A DNA stretch of 53,904 nucleotides from Symploca sp. SIO3C6 (GCA_010692425.1 JAAHHJ010000006.1:118128-172031); one strand, 5' to 3'; positions 24,697 through 33,633 are shown, counted from the first letter of the stretch. A program made the numbers and translations. Notes: generated by a model not told the origin, from the sequence alone.

Positions 24697-25470
24697 GTGA
24701 GTTGGGGCAGAATTTGGGTGATTGCCTCCAATGGGTTTCGAGAAGTGATCCGCGATCGCATCTTGTATATCATTGGTTTATTTGCACTACTACTAATAAT
24801 TGCTCAGCGTCTCCTACAGGAAGTAGCAGCAAGCACTCTCGACAAAATTATTATAGACTTTGGTCTGGCGGCAATAGGCATTTTGGGTGCCCTTATTGCC
24901 GTATTTGTCGGCACCGGCTTGATTAACAAAGAAATCGAAAAACGCACGCTATTAGTTTTAATTCCTAAACCTTTAAATCGTGCGGAATTGATTATTGGCA
25001 AACATCTGGGACTATCTGCTGTTATAGCTGTCTGCATTGGTGCTATGACAATAATTTATCTAGGCGTCCTTAGTTTCTTTCAAATTGACTACCCACTAGG
25101 TAGTATTCTGGTTTCAATTTTCTACCAGTTTTTAGAATTGTCCCTGATTACAGCCATAGCGTTATTATTTGGCGTCTTTACTAGCTCACTCCTGGCAGCA
25201 CTGCTTAGCTTCGGAGTTTATTTGATGGGAAAATCAAGCCGCGATTTATTAGAGTTAGGAAAATTGAGTGATGACTTTAGTATTCAAATGCTTACTCAAT
25301 GTCTTTATCTAGTATTACCAGATTTATCGCGCCTCAACTTGAAAAATGAGGCAGTTTACGCTCTTCTACCACCACCACAGCAGCTTGTAAGTAATGGATT
25401 GTATGCTTTATTCTACACAGGTCTGGTTTTAGCGATCGCAATTTTTATTTTCTCGCTGCGAGAGTTCTAA
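24697..25470 (+). CDS. fraE: ABC-2 type permease FraE
   Basis: A 257-residue membrane protein with six hydrophobic segments and the ABC-2 permease pattern (TGLINKEIEKRTLLVLIPKP after the second segment, then LIIGKHLG). Together with the two genes upstream it matches FraE of Anabaena, the permease of the filament-integrity operon. No ATP-binding partner is encoded nearby. The start is GTG at 24697, chosen because CGGAGG lies six bases upstream and the residues that follow (SWGRIWVIASNGFREVIRD) are typical of the family. Confidence 0.87.
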   Translation: MSWGRIWVIASNGFREVIRDRILYIIGLFALLLIIAQRLLQEVAASTLDKIIIDFGLAAIGILGALIAVFVGTGLINKEIEKRTLLVLIPKPLNRAELIIGKHLGLSAVIAVCIGAMTIIYLGVLSFFQIDYPLGSILVSIFYQFLELSLITAIALLFGVFTSSLLAALLSFGVYLMGKSSRDLLELGKLSDDFSIQMLTQCLYLVLPDLSRLNLKNEAVYALLPPPQQLVSNGLYALFYTGLVLAIAIFIFSLREF

Positions 25471-25652
25471 AATTGAGAGTAACTCTGGGAGCAACAGAAG
25501 TAAAACGGAGATGTGGAAGTGTGAGTGGTGTGAAAAGTTTGAGAGGACTTTTGTATAAACTCATTTCCCACTGTCTTCCCAATCTCACACTCTTTTGTCC
25601 TCTCCCTCTCTCACGTTATTCAATAAATATTAAGAGAGCTTGTTAATCAATA

Positions 25653-26480
25653 ATGTTAGAACTAAAACTAGAGCAAATAAAACAGATATTTACAGAAATG
25701 GAACAGGCTTTAATTGCCTATTCCGGGGGAGTCGATAGCACTTTAGTGGCCAAGATTGCCTATGATGTTTTGGGAAATCGTGCCTTAGCGATAACTGCTG
25801 AGTCTCCTTCCCTATTGCCGGAAGAATTAGAAGATGCCCGCATCCAAGCTGCCACCATTGGCATTACTCATGAAGTAGTTCAAACTCATGAGATGGATAA
25901 CCCTAATTACACCTCTAATCCTATCAACCGCTGCTACTTTTGCAAGAGCGAACTCCATGAAACCCTCAAACCCTTAGCACTAAAACGAGGTTATCCTTAC
26001 GTGGTGGATGGGGTAAATGCTGATGATTTGCGCGACTATCGCCCAGGCATTCAGGCAGCAAAGGAAAGAGGAGCAAGATCTCCTTTAGCGGAAGTAGGGG
26101 TTACTAAAGCCGAAGTGCGCCAACTATCTAAACAATTGGGGCTTTCTTGGTGGGATAAACCAGCGCAACCTTGTTTAAGTTCCCGTTTCCCCTATGGTGA
26201 AGAAATTACTGTGGCAAAACTGCAAAGGGTGGGGCGTGCTGAAATTTATCTGCGGAAGTTGGGTTTGTCTAATCTGCGAGTTCGTTGTGAAGGTGACACT
26301 GCTAGGATTGAGTTATCGCCAGAGAAAATCAAAGAGTTTGTGCTAACGACGGATCTAGAGCAAGTGGTAGCAGCATTTCAGGAGTTGGGTTTTGTTTATG
26401 TCACCTTGGATTTAGAGGGTTATCGTAGTGGAAAATTGAATCGTGTTTTGAATCGGGATGTACTAGAAGCCAAATCCTGA
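25653..26480 (+). CDS. larE: ATP-dependent sacrificial sulfur transferase LarE-like protein
   Basis: A 275-residue PP-loop ATPase of the LarE family. The ATP-pyrophosphatase loop YSGGVDSTLVA lies at 23-33, NRCYFCKSEL at 92-101, and the signature KPAQPCLSSRFPYG at 169-182. Cys174 matches the sulfur-donating cysteine (Cys176 in Lactiplantibacillus LarE), which is lost as dehydroalanine during assembly of the nickel-pincer cofactor of lactate racemase. Many cyanobacteria keep larE without an evident racemase, and larB and larC are not in this window, so the final cofactor here is unknown. It stands alone, 180 bases after fraE. Confidence 0.92.
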   Translation: MLELKLEQIKQIFTEMEQALIAYSGGVDSTLVAKIAYDVLGNRALAITAESPSLLPEELEDARIQAATIGITHEVVQTHEMDNPNYTSNPINRCYFCKSELHETLKPLALKRGYPYVVDGVNADDLRDYRPGIQAAKERGARSPLAEVGVTKAEVRQLSKQLGLSWWDKPAQPCLSSRFPYGEEITVAKLQRVGRAEIYLRKLGLSNLRVRCEGDTARIELSPEKIKEFVLTTDLEQVVAAFQELGFVYVTLDLEGYRSGKLNRVLNRDVLEAKS

Positions 26481-26607
26481 GAAATGAATTGGCATCTTTC
26501 TCAGATTATGGTAAATAGCAAAATTTTTTTATGCTCAACCTCATTAACATTCCTGAAAACTGTCTTAATCTACTCCAGATTGACATGCAAAAATCAAAAT
26601 TGGTAGA

Positions 26608-26653
26608 GACACCCTCGATTCTGTTATGGACACCCTCGATAGACACCCTCGAT
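26608..26653. repeat. Three copies of GACACCCTCGAT
   Basis: Exact 12-bp copies start at 26608, 26629 and 26642 in the gene-free 26481-26944 stretch. Spacing is irregular. I can assign no binding protein. Nothing else is seen in this spacer except an octamer tract at its end. Confidence 0.5.
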
Positions 26654-26907
26654 ATTGATAAACGGCACTTCTGGTAAATGTTTCCCCTTATCCTCAAGAG
26701 ATAATGAGTACAGCATCTAGAAGACACGAATTATATTATCAACTCTCACCTTAGGCAGATGCAGTATCAAATCAGACAGACAATTTACTCGAGATAGGCA
26801 AATAATGTCAAGACAAATTCTGTCGAACTTAAACTATAGTAGTTTTCACTTGCATGAAGTATATTCTTCTGAATTCTCGGATAAAAGTCAGCCCAGAAGA
26901 ATAATTT

Positions 26908-26940
26908 CTCCCCATCTCCCCCTCCCCCCATCTCCCCCTC
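26908..26940. repeat. Degenerate CTCCCCAT tract
   Basis: A third, imperfect stretch of the octamer repeat seen at 6536 and 10915. It abuts the 3' end of the HEXXH protein gene. Confidence 0.6.
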
Positions 26941-26944
26941 TCTT

Positions 26945-27379
26945 TCAACGACAGTGTTGGTGCAATAGCGTGATTGCCTTCTCCACATTGTCAGGTTGGA
27001 CTTGCACAGTATAGGCTTCTGCTTCCAGCTGGCGGCGAATTGAGTGATAGCGAAGGAAGAAACGACGAGTCTGAGGAGGTGGAGTCATCTCCAGATTGAG
27101 GGCGCGTAACTCATCCCCTCCACTGCATTTCTGGGCAGCATGCACAGCTTCATGAACTAGGGTTGGACGAGCAATTCCCAACTCAAAGACGACAGGATTA
27201 ATCCAGATAACCTTAGTGCTATTTTCCAATAGACCATAAGTTCCCCGCTTCGGCGGTGAGGCCAGTCGAACCTCAAACCCATACTGCTCTAAAACTTGCT
27301 GCAAGCTTGAAAATTGGCTATCTGCAGAAGGAGGTACGGATGCCAACACAAAGGTTGCTAGCATGGCTACAATATTCAT
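26945..27379 (-). CDS. Small secreted protein with an HEXXH metalloprotease-like motif
   Basis: About 144 residues from the preferred start MNIVAMLATFVLASVPPSAD, whose first 20 residues look like a signal peptide. The central LVHEAVHAAQKC contains HEXXH, the zinc-binding motif of metallopeptidases, placed after a strand-like TKVIWINPVVFELG, and the C-terminal part contains the stretch RRQLEAEAYTVQ. An Ala/Glu-rich segment after HEXXH might supply a third ligand (EAEAY). The frame stays open upstream to an ATG at 27523, but that extension would destroy the signal peptide. The substrate is unknown, and I recognise no named family. Confidence 0.6.
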   Translation of the reverse strand: MNIVAMLATFVLASVPPSADSQFSSLQQVLEQYGFEVRLASPPKRGTYGLLENSTKVIWINPVVFELGIARPTLVHEAVHAAQKCSGGDELRALNLEMTPPPQTRRFFLRYHSIRRQLEAEAYTVQVQPDNVEKAITLLHQHCR

Positions 27380-27611
27380 CAAGAAATTATCAAACCTATT
27401 AAAAACGAGACTAGCTGACTCATCTCTTTCCCCAAATAAGCAGAAGTTTTTTCCTTTTTCCGGAAAACCCCAACTCGAAAGTGAAGTTGAATTACAGATA
27501 TGCCAACTTCTATACCGAATCAATTATTACCTATTACCCGTCTGGCTTGTTCCAGCGGGTAATTTTAACATTACAACATAGCAGAAGCTAACTTATGATT
27601 AGCTATTATGC

Positions 27612-27630
27612 CGGAGACTTCGAGTCTCCG
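27612..27630. promoter_or_regulatory. Perfect stem-loop in the leader of the iron-ADH gene
   Basis: CGGAGACT (27612-27619) pairs with AGTCTCCG (27623-27630) around TCG. It ends 20 bases before the start codon, so it would lie in the 5' leader. It could instead be a transposon-like scar. No T-run follows. Confidence 0.35.
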
Positions 27631-27650
27631 ATACTATTATATTATTTATT

Positions 27651-28814
27651 ATGAAGCAAACTACTTCCTCATTAATGTCTCTAACTCTGTCACCAACTCA
27701 GGTGTGGCGAGGTAATCAGATCTTAGAAAAATCTGCAAAAGCGATCGCAAACTTAGGGCAACATCCCTTAATTGTAGGGGGCGAACACACTTTAGCTACC
27801 CTAGGCTCAAAACTGCAAGAAGTTTTAGAAAATCAGCAGTTAAGTTATTTACAGGCATCCTATAGTCCTGATTGCAGTGAGGCTTCTCTAGCATCCTTGA
27901 GAGCAGCTGCCAGCTCTCATCAAGCTGACTTAATTATAGGTTTTGGCGGTGGCAAAGCCTTAGACACTGCCAAACTTCTAGCGCACCAGTGCCAATTGCC
28001 TGTTGTCACTATTCCTACCTCGGCTGCTACCTGTGCAGCTTGGAGTGCTCTCTCCAATGTCTATTCCGATGGCGGGGCATTTCTTTACGATGTTAGCCTC
28101 CAGAAATGCCCAGACTTACTAATACTTGATTACTCTCTAATTGAGACAGCATCACCGCGCACTCTCATCGCTGGGATTGGTGATGCCCTTGCTAAGTGGT
28201 ACGAAGCCTCCGTAAGTAGTAGCACTTCTACGGCTACTCTAATTATCGCTGCAGTACAACAGGCGAGAGTACTGCGAGATATCCTCTTCCAAAAGTCAGC
28301 CGAAGCCCTCAAAGAGCCAGGAAGTGAAGTCTGGCTTGAAGTAGTCGATGCCACCATTTTACTGGCTGGTGTGGTTGGAGGTTTAGGCGGTGCCGAGTGT
28401 CGTACCGTCGCTGCCCATGCTGTGCATAATGGCTTGACGCACCTAGGAGATGCTCACCACACCCTCCATGGAGAGAAAGTCGCCTATGGCATACTCGTGC
28501 AATTGCGCCTCGAAGAAATGCTCCAAGGCAACCAACTAGCGGCAGCCGCACGGCAGCAGTTGCTACAATTCTATGCTGAAATTGGTCTGCCCCCAACTCT
28601 TGAGGCTTTGGGCTTAGGGAAAATCACCCTGACTCAGTTGCGACAAGCGGCAGAAATTGCCTGTAAGCCTGATTCCGATATCCATTACTTGCCCTTCGAG
28701 GTAGTACCTGAGCAGTTAATGGCAGCAATGGTTTCGACAACAACGCCAGTAGAGAGAAGTCTTAATCCACTGGCACTACAGACAGAAATTAATCAGGAAC
28801 AATTCAATTCTTGA
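27651..28814 (+). CDS. Iron-containing alcohol dehydrogenase family protein (GldA-like)
   Basis: A 387-residue NAD(P)- and metal-dependent dehydrogenase of the glycerol-dehydrogenase/dehydroquinate-synthase-like superfamily. The N-terminal nucleotide-binding half shows PLIVGGEHTL, IIGFGGGKALDTAKLLA and VVTIPTSAATCAAWSAL. The metal-binding C-terminal half has GIGDALAKWYE and HNGLTHLGDAHHTLHGEKVAYG, with the expected Asp and His ligands. The natural substrate is not predictable, and glycerol is only one possibility. It is monocistronic, with a hairpin 20 bases before the start. Confidence 0.88.
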   Translation: MKQTTSSLMSLTLSPTQVWRGNQILEKSAKAIANLGQHPLIVGGEHTLATLGSKLQEVLENQQLSYLQASYSPDCSEASLASLRAAASSHQADLIIGFGGGKALDTAKLLAHQCQLPVVTIPTSAATCAAWSALSNVYSDGGAFLYDVSLQKCPDLLILDYSLIETASPRTLIAGIGDALAKWYEASVSSSTSTATLIIAAVQQARVLRDILFQKSAEALKEPGSEVWLEVVDATILLAGVVGGLGGAECRTVAAHAVHNGLTHLGDAHHTLHGEKVAYGILVQLRLEEMLQGNQLAAAARQQLLQFYAEIGLPPTLEALGLGKITLTQLRQAAEIACKPDSDIHYLPFEVVPEQLMAAMVSTTTPVERSLNPLALQTEINQEQFNS

Positions 28815-28988
28815 AATCTCTACCCTTTGAAAAAGGGGGATTTTAAGCCTATAGGAATTGGGGAAGAGAAGCACCATCGTTTATGCTCCTACTTCCCATT
28901 CCCTATTTTCTTCTTCAGTTTTGTTTTGTTATAAAACTTATCTAAGATCAGTCTCAAGCTTGATAAGCGCGTTTATATCCTGACTAAT

Positions 28989-29183
28989 CTAAAACTTCTG
29001 GTTTTTTTCAATCTTCTCAATTAACTCTTGAGCCATCTCAATTGCCAAAATCATCAGCGTTTGCTCTCGCTGCCCTTTAATACCATCATCACTAAGAGTT
29101 GGGTAAATATGTTGATTAGAAACCATTGCTGCCAACAACTGTGAAGCAATCTGTTTCACTTCAGAAGTTTTTGAATTATCCAT
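28989..29183 (-). CDS. Small hypothetical protein, 64 residues
   Basis: A soluble, helical, charged small protein (MDNSKTSEVKQIASQLLAAM ... EMAQELIEKIEKNQKF). GGAGGG stands seven bases before the ATG, which strongly supports translation. I recognise no named family. It stands alone beside a MITE-like element. Confidence 0.65.
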   Translation of the reverse strand: MDNSKTSEVKQIASQLLAAMVSNQHIYPTLSDDGIKGQREQTLMILAIEMAQELIEKIEKNQKF

Positions 29184-29293
29184 GATCTACCCTCCAATGT
29201 GATACTGCTATCCGGCGAGAGAGTTTACCCCTATTTACCCTAGCATTAGGATAACCAGATTAACTACCTTTGAGCAATTGATTTTTTGTCAAC

Positions 29294-29422
29294 TAAGTAG
29301 GTGGGTTTAATTATCCGTCAAATAGCGAGGGAAATTCAAAAAGGTGAAATCTTCTTCAAAATAGGCTTATGGCTTCATTTTCCGATTTTTGATTTTAACT
29401 TTTATTTATGCCTACCTACTTA
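29294..29422. mobile_element. MITE-like palindromic element, TAAGTAGG family, copy C
   Basis: A 129-bp element with left end TAAGTAGGTGGGTTTAATTA and right end TTTATGCCTACCTACTTA, the same ends as at 17295 and 22400. The interior differs in length and sequence from the other two. The spacer 29184-29514 holds nothing else that I see. Confidence 0.6.
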
Positions 29423-29514
29423 TCCCTCTTTTATCACTAAAGGAGATTTTTAGGAATCTACGTTATTTCAGCCTACGAGAAATCAAGGTCTGAACCAAAA
29501 ATGACAAAAGAGGG

Positions 29515-30726
29515 TTATTCTGAAGGAATAACCACACCTGAATACAAATGCTTCCGGATCACGTCTAGCAGTTTCTGGGCATCTAATGGTTTATTGAGGA
29601 AATCTGAGGCTCCCACCAGCTTTGCCCGCAGTCTGGCTGCCTCGCCATCTTTCCAGGTTAAGAACACAATCGGGGTGTCGCGGAATAAAGAAAGTTTGCG
29701 TAACTGTTCACAGATTTCATACCCGTTGGCATTGGGCATTACAATATCTAAAAAGATCAAATCTGGTTTGCGTGCCAAAAGAACAGCAGGGGCTCGCAGG
29801 GCATTATTTACAGATACGAAACGATAGCCTGCGGCTGTGATCAGTTTTTTCATGGTTTGACATACCCAAATACTGTCATCAACACAGGCAACTAACGCTT
29901 CAGTGTGTTCAGCGCTAGCTTTAGTCGCAGTAGGTTTTTCGGGAATTGTTGAAATGGGAGCTGGTAAATCAGGGATGTTAGTTAACTTTACCCAGGCCAA
30001 GCTAATGTAGGGCATAAGTGAGCGGGTTACTTCTACAACATCCCGCTTCATCTGCACAGCTACATCACGTAGAGTGTTTTGTCCATTGAGTATCTTAATT
30101 AGAGTTTGGTAAACTGCTGCTGAACTGTATTTCTGGAGTGAGTGAGGCTGCTCGATTACTGGTGCGTGGTTGGGAGAGTATTCTGAAAGCTTAGCCCTCT
30201 GCCAAGCCTGCCAAAGCTTCTGAACTTCGGCAATGGTTTCTTCTACTCCAATTAAAACCGATGGTTGGGATGAAAAGCTATTTGGCTGAATGCGAGCAGT
30301 CACCCGCATGGCTTGGGCAGCATCAAATAAAACCTCAGCGCTAACAGAGGTAACTATTTTGGCTGCTTGGAAGCGAGTCATTTTCTGTTGCCCTACCCAT
30401 AAGCACAATAAACGATACTCCCAGCTAATATTCAAGCTCCCAGAATCAATACCAATCAAATCGCTCTGCCATGCTGAGCTTTGGGTAGGTATCTGAGGAC
30501 AATGAGCAATTAAATTTCTTTGCCACCTTCTTACCGGATGAGTCCCTCCAGTGGCATAAATAATCTCACCCAGATAGAAATAAATAATCCATTGTCGTCC
30601 CGTTGAACCTGCCAACACTAGTTGACCACTAAACCGAAGCCTTTTTAAAGTTTTAAGAAACTGAAACTGCTTCTGGGCAGTTAAAAGGCTCATATAGACA
30701 AGGGGTGGTTTTGGTTGAGCAGTCAT
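29515..30726 (-). CDS. PatA-type response regulator (PATAN domain plus receiver)
   Basis: A 403-residue regulator. The N-terminal PATAN/DUF4388 region (about 10-110, with FSGQLVLAGSTGRQWIIYFY and GEIIYATGG) and a helical middle part are followed by a C-terminal receiver domain (about 280-400). The receiver has the acidic pair VDDSIWV, phosphoacceptor Asp in LIFLDIVMPNANGYE, switch Thr in FLTWKDG and Lys in FLNKPLD. The layout matches PatA of Nostoc, which affects heterocyst pattern, and the PixG/TaxP1 regulators of motility. Filamentous cyanobacteria hold several, so I do not name it. No histidine kinase is adjacent. Confidence 0.9.
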   Translation of the reverse strand: MTAQPKPPLVYMSLLTAQKQFQFLKTLKRLRFSGQLVLAGSTGRQWIIYFYLGEIIYATGGTHPVRRWQRNLIAHCPQIPTQSSAWQSDLIGIDSGSLNISWEYRLLCLWVGQQKMTRFQAAKIVTSVSAEVLFDAAQAMRVTARIQPNSFSSQPSVLIGVEETIAEVQKLWQAWQRAKLSEYSPNHAPVIEQPHSLQKYSSAAVYQTLIKILNGQNTLRDVAVQMKRDVVEVTRSLMPYISLAWVKLTNIPDLPAPISTIPEKPTATKASAEHTEALVACVDDSIWVCQTMKKLITAAGYRFVSVNNALRAPAVLLARKPDLIFLDIVMPNANGYEICEQLRKLSLFRDTPIVFLTWKDGEAARLRAKLVGASDFLNKPLDAQKLLDVIRKHLYSGVVIPSE

Positions 30727-31196
30727 CTAAATTCAGTAGAGTGAACACTTTCCCTATCATCAGGATTACATCTTAAATTCGACTGCATAAGCTTTGTAGG
30801 GACTGTTATTACTCAATACGCACTAAGCAAAAAAGCCCCCTTGATCGCCTAATTCTTCTGTTTTGAGAAGTTGCGATGCTCTGCTTGCTTTTATAATACC
30901 CGGAGAGCTTTAGAACAGATGTACTTCACAGTTCCCTGCTTTGATAATGCCCGCAGGGCTTTAAGGGCTGGAGCAACAGTGATCACGCAGGACATCAAGG
31001 ACTAATGCCACTAGCGTCAAGATCAGTCGTTTCTAATTTATTCAGCAGTGCATTAAATTTACACAGAGAACCTACTAATAAAGCACATACCGATGCTAAA
31101 GCAGTTAATCCGGATTTTTTCTCTAGGGAGATTAAGCGATTATTAATCTTGAATGAGTTACACCTTATGGAACTAATCTATATTTTATCGGCAATT
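30727..31196. other. Gene-free spacer
   Basis: About 470 bases with no supported gene. Two loosely similar stretches, TATAATACCCGGAGAGCTTT near 30893 and GATAATGCCCGCAGGGCTTT near 30943, form an imperfect direct repeat. I see nothing else. Confidence 0.4.
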
Positions 31197-31892
31197 TCAA
31201 GATATTGCTGATAGTTGTTGCACCATTTCCACTGGCTTGGTTTTGATAACAGAGAGTTTTTGTACTCTTTGATAGTTATGTTTGCCCTGCTGTTGAACTA
31301 AAAAACGTCTTGGTATGTTTACTGATTCAGTGATATTGATTTTAAGGAAAGCCAGGTTCGTTAAATTAGACAAGGGATTGATATCATCTACTTGATTTTC
31401 ACTAAGGTCAAGCCCTTTGAGTTGTCTTAGTTGTGACAAGGGTCTGACATCAATGATCTGATTGCTAGATAGGCGAAGATAGGTCAGGTTAACTAGAGGG
31501 GATAGGGCGCTAATGTCAGTGATTTGATTGCCAGCTAGGTCAAGATAGGTCAGGTTAACTAGAGAGGATAGGTAACTAATGTCAGTGATTTGATTGTCAG
31601 CTAGGTCAAGATAGGTCAGGTTAACTAGAGAGGATAGGTAACTAATGTCAGTGATTTGATTGTCAGCCAAATTCAGGCTTCTCAAGCTAGTTAAACCCGA
31701 AAAGGTTTTTAAGTCGGTGATTCCAGTTTGGGAGAGATTGAGTGTCATTGGAGTTGAGAGTTGCTCAGATGCCTGGCTACACTCACTAGCTGCAAGTTTC
31801 TGTGACAACAAAGTTACAGTTTGTCTGGCAAGTGTAGGCAGATTTTCTGGCTGACGACACCAATTGGCAAAGGAATTCCGAATCTTAATCAT
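31197..31892 (-). CDS. Internalin-type leucine-rich-repeat protein
   Basis: A 231-residue protein with a leader of about 45 residues and then seven or so 22-residue LRR units of the type LVNLTYLDLADNQITDISYL (about 50-190), followed by a short C-terminal tail. There is no signal peptide, membrane segment or catalytic domain, so it is probably a protein-binding module. Two to three central units are near-identical at DNA level (66-bp period), a sign of recent tandem duplication. Confidence 0.8.
   Translation of the reverse strand: MIKIRNSFANWCRQPENLPTLARQTVTLLSQKLAASECSQASEQLSTPMTLNLSQTGITDLKTFSGLTSLRSLNLADNQITDISYLSSLVNLTYLDLADNQITDISYLSSLVNLTYLDLAGNQITDISALSPLVNLTYLRLSSNQIIDVRPLSQLRQLKGLDLSENQVDDINPLSNLTNLAFLKINITESVNIPRRFLVQQQGKHNYQRVQKLSVIKTKPVEMVQQLSAIS
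31511..31665. repeat. 66-bp tandem repeat inside the LRR gene
   Basis: TAATGTCAGTGATTTGATTG recurs at 31511, 31577 and 31643, exactly 66 bases (three LRR turns of 22 codons) apart. The units between are almost identical, so the LRR number is likely to vary between strains. Confidence 0.8.
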
Positions 31893-32360
31893 TTAGTTAT
31901 TATCCTGAAGCTAGAAGGTAATGGTTGTTGAAACAGGACTACATCCAGCTGAGCCCATTGCTCTAATGGGAGCTCCTCCTGCTGTGGCAGGGGTTTGGAG
32001 GCAGTAGCATTGCCCAGGTAGGTAGTTGTAGGGGGGCATCCCTTTGGGTAGATGTCTTCCCTGGGGTAATTGCACTGTGTTGTGGCTAATTGGAAATCAA
32101 CTTTTTGAATGCGGTGCCACTAACTTGACGAAGAGTAGATGCTGGCGACGTTCGCCTCTATAGTCTGATTTGTTCAGAGTCGCTCCACTGGCAAAATCAA
32201 TGTGTTCAATTCATAACACTAATAACCTAAATGTCCCTTGGTTTTTGCTACAATCGCGACAAAAGTATCAATAATTATTGTGATATCCTAAGGAGTTAAG
32301 TGGGAACAAGCTTTAAGAATTTAAGTTTCAGAAATTACTTGTGCTGTGAGATCACCAGTA

Positions 32361-32393
32361 GACCCCTTGCAAGAGTCCTTTTTGCAAGAGGTC
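32361..32393. repeat. Stem-loop in the LRR / DUF3181 spacer
   Basis: GACCCCTTGCAA (32361-32372) pairs with TTGCAAGAGGTC (32382-32393) at 11 of 12 positions. It lies about 45 bases downstream of the leftward DUF3181 gene and may be part of its transcript end. The rest of the 31893-32437 spacer shows no gene. Confidence 0.4.
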
Positions 32394-32437
32394 GAGAATC
32401 AAGCTAGGGAGTCATTGTTCCGAAAAACCGGATGGCG

Positions 32438-32740
32438 CTAAATATTTCGCTGGAACTCTTCTACTATGTCGATCAAATTGGTCTGACACTGCTGTGGGAT
32501 CAAATCTGACAAGGGAACTTCACGCTTGCCCCCTCCTAATTTAACAGGGATGCTTTGCAGGATTTGCAGCACCCGATTTTCTTCAAGGCTATTATCGACT
32601 ACCATCGGATAGATTTGTTCAGCTATAGCCGTGTGTAAATGAGCATCTCTCAAGTACAAGTGCCACTTAGCAACATCAATGTAAATATTTTCGCCAATTT
32701 CAGCAGCTAGGGCTTCAATTGCTTCTGTAGTATTAGCCAT
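32438..32740 (-). CDS. DUF3181 family protein
   Basis: A 100-residue soluble protein (MANTTEAIEALAAEIGENIY ... IDVAKWHLYLRDAHLHTAIA) that I recognise as the cyanobacterial DUF3181 family, of unknown function. I choose the ATG at 32740. A GTG three codons upstream is possible. It follows the two-TM protein gene closely on the same strand (18-base gap), so they may be co-transcribed. Confidence 0.78.
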   Translation of the reverse strand: MANTTEAIEALAAEIGENIYIDVAKWHLYLRDAHLHTAIAEQIYPMVVDNSLEENRVLQILQSIPVKLGGGKREVPLSDLIPQQCQTNLIDIVEEFQRNI

Positions 32741-32758
32741 GGCAATCACTTTTGAGGT

Positions 32759-33037
32759 TTATCCTGGAGAGGATTTGGTCTGAGTTTCTTCAGCAGTTAG
32801 GGGCGAATAATCTGCGATCGCAAAAATATAAACAGCATGCCCTACTAGAAGCATTATCCAGGCTCCGGTGAACCAGTAGGACCATGACCATTGTGCGTAC
32901 TGTATATTTCTGAAGAACCACACGCCGGAGTTGCAAGCAGCAAAGATAAAGGCATGTACAGCAAAATTCATCCGGTCATCAAGTCGGCGGTAGTCTGGGT
33001 CACGTCGATCAGGTTTGCGAGGCCAACGAGGAGGCAT
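32759..33037 (-). CDS. Small two-TM membrane protein
   Basis: A 92-residue protein with a basic N-terminus (MPPRWPRKPDRRDPDYRRLD), hydrophobic segments at about 25-45 and 53-73, and several Trp residues between them. This is the 2TM-domain type of short cyanobacterial protein, with no known role. It lies between moaC and the DUF3181 gene on the same strand. Confidence 0.7.
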   Translation of the reverse strand: MPPRWPRKPDRRDPDYRRLDDRMNFAVHAFIFAACNSGVWFFRNIQYAQWSWSYWFTGAWIMLLVGHAVYIFAIADYSPLTAEETQTKSSPG

Positions 33038-33087
33038 AAATTAAGTAGTCGGCTTGAACACGAATGTAACTAATTCTATCTTAAGTC

Positions 33088-33585
33088 TCATTGGTAGACG
33101 TAATCACCTGATTTCCCGCCCTTTTTGCTGAGCAAACAAATCGATTCAATCTGGATCGACTTCTCTAAAGCTTTCGCCATGTCATAGAGGGTAAGGGCAG
33201 CTACTGAGACGGCTGTCAGTGCTTCCATTTCAACCCCGGTTTCGGCTTTGGTGGCAACCAATGCCTGAATTTGGTATCCTGGTAGTTTAGGATTGGGCAG
33301 TATCTTTACTTCCACCTTGTGCAGTGGCAGAGTGTGACAAAGGGGAATCAGCTGGGCAGTCTGTTTGGCTGCCATAATCCCAGCTATCCTTGCTGTTGCT
33401 AAGACATCTCCTTTGGGAGCGTTGCCAGTTTCAATTGCCTCAAAGGTAGCTGCCTGCATTCGCACTTGTCCGGCGGCTATAGCCTCGCGTTTTGTGGCTG
33501 ACTTAGCACAGACATCAACCATCTGGGCTTGTCCCTGAGGATCTAGATGGGTTAAGTGTGAAGATGCACTAATTTCTTGCTTCAT
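33088..33585 (-). CDS. moaC: Cyclic pyranopterin monophosphate synthase MoaC
   Basis: Makes cyclic pyranopterin monophosphate in molybdenum cofactor synthesis, acting after MoaA. The 165-residue length is normal. Motifs seen are [62 protein letters not shown] and [10 protein letters not shown], which carry the catalytic Lys and Asp. The other moa genes are not in this window. Confidence 0.97.
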   Translation of the reverse strand: MKQEISASSHLTHLDPQGQAQMVDVCAKSATKREAIAAGQVRMQAATFEAIETGNAPKGDVLATARIAGIMAAKQTAQLIPLCHTLPLHKVEVKILPNPKLPGYQIQALVATKAETGVEMEALTAVSVAALTLYDMAKALEKSIQIESICLLSKKGGKSGDYVYQ

Positions 33586-33633
33586 CTAACTAAGGTATGC
33601 TATTGTAAGTAATCGGTGGGTCACTGATGATAA

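Noticed and set aside
27380-27523. N-terminal extension of the HEXXH protein
   Set aside because: It would place the hydrophobic signal-like segment in the interior. The ATG at 27379 gives a normal secreted start.
30775-30795. TTCGACTGC match to the 18408-18502 element end
   Set aside because: Only a short partial match without a second inverted end nearby.
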